A stretch of 6,898 bases of DNA, from assembly GCA_900767915.1 (NCBI GenBank), contig CAAGAX010000022.1, positions 1 to 6,898 of the forward strand, given 5' to 3'. Source of the stretch: Acholeplasmatales bacterium. GTDB lineage: Bacteria > Bacillota_I > Bacilli_A > Acholeplasmatales > Anaeroplasmataceae. This document shows, piece after piece, positions 5,365 to 6,898 of this stretch; position 1 is the stretch's first letter; every line of letters starts with the position of its first letter. Made by a program: the position numbers and the translations under genes. Below the pieces are notes generated by a model, which ran no database searches, was not told the DNA's origin, and saw only the letters and a program-made list of their open reading frames with translations.

Positions 5365-6117
5365 ATGGAAATCTTCTTAGGATTATTTTTACCATTTTTA
5401 GGAACGTCTTTAGGTAGCTTAATGGTTTTCTTTTTAAAGGGAAGAATTAACCTTAAAATTGAAAAGCTTCTTTTAGGATTTTCTGGAGGTGTAATGCTAG
5501 CTGCTTCTATTTGGAGCTTATTGATACCAGCTATTGATTCATCCTCTTATCTAGGGATATTTTCTTTTATTCCAGTAACTATTGGGTTTGGCTTGGGAAT
5601 TATTTTTTTAATGATTATTGATTTTTTCACACCTCATTTATATATAGATGATAATAGAGGTAAGAATAAAAAATCAATGATGATTTTGGCAATTACTATT
5701 CATAATATTCCAGAAGGAATGGCAGTTGGTGTTATTTTTGCAGGAGCATTAGAAAATACTACTACAATGCTAGCTGCATTGACATTAGCTATTGGAATTG
5801 CAATTCAGAATTTTCCGGAAGGAGCTATTGTGTCTATGCCCCTTAGAGCAAAGGGAGAATCTAAGAAAAAGGCATTCTCTATAGGAGTATTATCTGGAAT
5901 AGTAGAGCCTATTTCTGCAGGAATTACAATTTTACTTGCTAGCATATTTGTTCCGATTTTACCATATATGCTTAGCTTTGCTGCTGGTGCTATGATTTAT
6001 GTAATTATAGAGGAATTAATTCCAGAATGTCAAAGTGGTAGCTATACTAGTCTTTCAACATTAGGTTTTACTTTTGGATTTATAATTATGATGATTTTAG
6101 ACTTAGTTTTAGGATAA
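5365..6117 (+). CDS. ZIP-family divalent metal transporter
   Basis: The 250-residue inner-membrane protein has about eight hydrophobic segments and belongs to the ZIP family (ZupT/GufA-like), which imports zinc and often iron or manganese. Metal-site motifs are HNIPEGMAVG (113-122; H113, N114, E117) in the fourth membrane segment and QNFPEGAI (148-155; N149, E152) in the fifth. EELIPE at 216-221 matches the family's late helix. The fifth segment has QNFPEG where many relatives have HNFPEG, so one usual histidine ligand is replaced by Q148. The cytoplasmic loop at ~90-103 is short, with only one His. GGAAGTGA at 5353-5360 supports the ATG. No GTTAGT-N4-ACTAAC operator lies upstream, so the gene is not visibly part of that regulon. 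Substrate cannot be assigned from sequence alone. Confidence 0.9.
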   Translation: MEIFLGLFLPFLGTSLGSLMVFFLKGRINLKIEKLLLGFSGGVMLAASIWSLLIPAIDSSSYLGIFSFIPVTIGFGLGIIFLMIIDFFTPHLYIDDNRGKNKKSMMILAITIHNIPEGMAVGVIFAGALENTTTMLAALTLAIGIAIQNFPEGAIVSMPLRAKGESKKKAFSIGVLSGIVEPISAGITILLASIFVPILPYMLSFAAGAMIYVIIEELIPECQSGSYTSLSTLGFTFGFIIMMILDLVLG

Positions 6118-6162
6118 TTATTTATTGATATTAAATTAAAAAAATAAGAAAAACAAATAATT

Positions 6163-6203
6163 AAAAAAATATTTAAAAAATGCATTTTTAGTATTTTTTT
6201 TTT
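6163..6203 (+). terminator. Possible AT-only terminator after the ZIP gene
   Basis: AAAAAAATA (6163-6171) can pair with TATTTTTTT (6192-6200), and inside it five A (6176-6180) pair with five T (6185-6189) around TGCA. A run of ten T ends at 6203. The stem has almost no G-C pairs, so it would be a weak terminator. It may also be simple AT-rich DNA. Confidence 0.4.
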
Positions 6204-6214
6204 AGCACTTCATT

Positions 6215-6223
6215 TGTTATAAT
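6215..6223 (+). promoter_or_regulatory. Extended -10 promoter of the lipoprotein gene
   Basis: TGTTATAAT is a perfect extended -10 (TG-N-TATAAT). The -35 position (6195-6200) is only T-run, which extended -10 promoters tolerate. The start would be near 6230, giving a leader of about 124 nt, unusually long for this window. Confidence 0.5.
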
Positions 6224-6276
6224 AATAATATGAAAAAACGATTTATGTAAAAAAATAATATTTATATTTAATTATG

Positions 6277-6294
6277 TTTATATTTAAATATAAA
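6277..6294. repeat. Perfect 18-bp AT palindrome in the lipoprotein leader
   Basis: TTTATATTTAAATATAAA is self-complementary. It sits within a larger imperfect inverted repeat: 6255-6272 matches the complement of about 6283-6303 apart from a two-base insertion. It lies between the extended -10 and the ribosome binding site, so it would be transcribed. It could be a leader hairpin, a protein site, or chance in AT-rich DNA. Confidence 0.35.
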
Positions 6295-6353
6295 TTAATT
6301 ATTTCTTTGCATGCCTTTTTCAATTTAAAATAAAACTTTTATGGAGGAAGAAA

Positions 6354-6898
6354 ATGAAAAAGAGAAAAATATTATTAGGATTAATGGCTTTAAGCTCACT
6401 TGTTGCTTTAACAAGCTGTAATTCAAAAGGAGGTGCAAATACTGAAATACCTACTAATGACAATGGGTATAGTGAGGAACTAAAGAATATCTATTCTTTA
6501 TATTCTGCTAATGCATTAGCTAATGGAGAGACACCTAAATCATATGATGATTGGTTAGCATCAATTAAGGGTGAAACTGGAGCCCAAGGTCCAAAGGGAG
6601 ATAAGGGAGATACAGGTGAAACTGGAGCTCAAGGTCCAAAAGGCGATAAGGGAGATACAGGAGAAGCTGGAGCCCAAGGTCCAAAGGGAGATAAGGGTGA
6701 TACAGGTGAAGCTGGAGCCCAAGGTCCAAAGGGAGATAAGGGTGATACAGGAGAAGCTGGAGCTCAAGGTCCAAAAGGCGATAAGGGTGATGCAGGAGAA
6801 GCTGGAGCCCAAGGTCCAAAGGGAGATAAGGGTGATACAGGAGAAGCTGGAGCCCAAGGTCCAAAGGGAGATAAGGGTGATACAGGTGAAGCTGGAGC
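6354..6898 (+). CDS. Collagen-like repeat lipoprotein, 3' end outside window
   Basis: This is an open frame of 181 codons with no stop before the window edge. The ATG has GGAGGAAG six bases upstream. Residues 1-22 are a lipoprotein signal: Lys/Arg-rich start, hydrophobic core, and lipobox LTSC with C22 as the lipidated residue. The protein should therefore be exported and anchored to the outer face of the membrane. Residues ~23-72 form a short stalk with Tyr pairs and DDWLASIKG, similar to the linker preceding Gly-X-Y tracts in other Firmicutes surface proteins. From residue 73 the sequence is pure Gly-X-Y with unit GAQGPKGDKGDTGEA. GPKGDK-type triplets stabilise bacterial collagen-like triple helices without hydroxyproline. 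Such proteins act in adhesion or as surface spacers in other species; the role here is unknown, and any C-terminal domain is beyond the window. Confidence 0.9.
   Translation, partial: MKKRKILLGLMALSSLVALTSCNSKGGANTEIPTNDNGYSEELKNIYSLYSANALANGETPKSYDDWLASIKGETGAQGPKGDKGDTGETGAQGPKGDKGDTGEAGAQGPKGDKGDTGEAGAQGPKGDKGDTGEAGAQGPKGDKGDAGEAGAQGPKGDKGDTGEAGAQGPKGDKGDTGEAG
6570..6898 (+). repeat. 45-bp tandem repeat encoding Gly-X-Y triplets, 7+ copies
   Basis: Units begin at 6570, 6615, 6660, 6705, 6750, 6795, 6840 and 6885 (the last cut by the window end). Each encodes five triplets, GE(T/A)-GAQ-GPK-GDK-GD(T/A). Units differ almost only at synonymous sites. The first unit is 23/45 G+C, far above the flanking DNA. 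A multiple of 45 bp keeps the frame, so copy-number change would alter only the stalk length. Confidence 0.95.

Noticed and set aside
6230..6250. Six-codon open frame (MKKRFM) in the lipoprotein leader
   Set aside because: It has no ribosome binding site and begins at or near the predicted transcription start, so it is probably chance.
6561..6864. Two overlapping minus-strand open frames across the repeat array
   Set aside because: They are mirror images of the 45-bp coding repeat, kept open only because the repeat lacks stops in those frames. They have no ribosome binding site, and the plus-strand lipoprotein explains the region.
6570..6898. CRISPR array
   Set aside because: The 45-bp units are contiguous with no unique spacers and encode Gly-X-Y triplets in frame with a lipoprotein signal peptide.

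Overview
This is an AT-rich stretch of bacterial chromosome, mostly A+T except for the collagen-like repeats at the right end. Shine-Dalgarno sites are strong and promoters look sigma-A-like. TGA serves as a stop (the polymerase gene ends in an ATGA overlap) and Trp is TGG, so this is the standard bacterial code. A low-GC member of the Bacillota, such as a Clostridia-, Erysipelotrichia- or RF39-like lineage, fits best. The lineage is an inference from composition and gene families.

Layout, left to right. A plus-strand gene (301-1392) encodes a Rho-N/SAP-like plus SEC-C zinc-motif protein, with its own promoter and terminator. A two-gene operon follows: a UvrX/UmuC-like Y-family DNA polymerase (1678-3177) overlapping a YolD-like partner (3174-3566). 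Next comes a compact regulatory block (3581-3830), then a DUF3793 gene (3831-4382). A minus-strand yidD (best start 4880) is set apart by a bidirectional terminator. After a gap with no convincing gene there is a ZIP-family metal transporter (5365-6117), and then the start of a collagen-like lipoprotein (6354 to the window end) made of 45-bp repeats.

The most interesting part is 3581-3830. Two near-consensus promoters each carry the same 16-bp palindrome core (GTTAGT-N4-ACTAAC) 7 bp downstream of the -10 box, and a third copy with one mismatch sits just before the DUF3793 ribosome binding site. The first promoter drives no protein. It would make an RNA of about 104 nt with a CCCTCCCC stretch and a second CCCC displayed in the loop of an intrinsic terminator. 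This is the design of Gram-positive C-rich regulatory RNAs such as FsrA and RsaE/RoxS, which pair with ribosome binding sites. I infer a small regulon, probably metal-responsive and perhaps under a DtxR-like repressor, that co-controls a small RNA and a DUF3793 protein. The regulator is not in the window and its identity is not proven.

The other genes look like independent units: translesion synthesis (polymerase plus YolD), membrane protein insertion (YidD), divalent-metal uptake (ZIP) and a repeat-variable surface lipoprotein.
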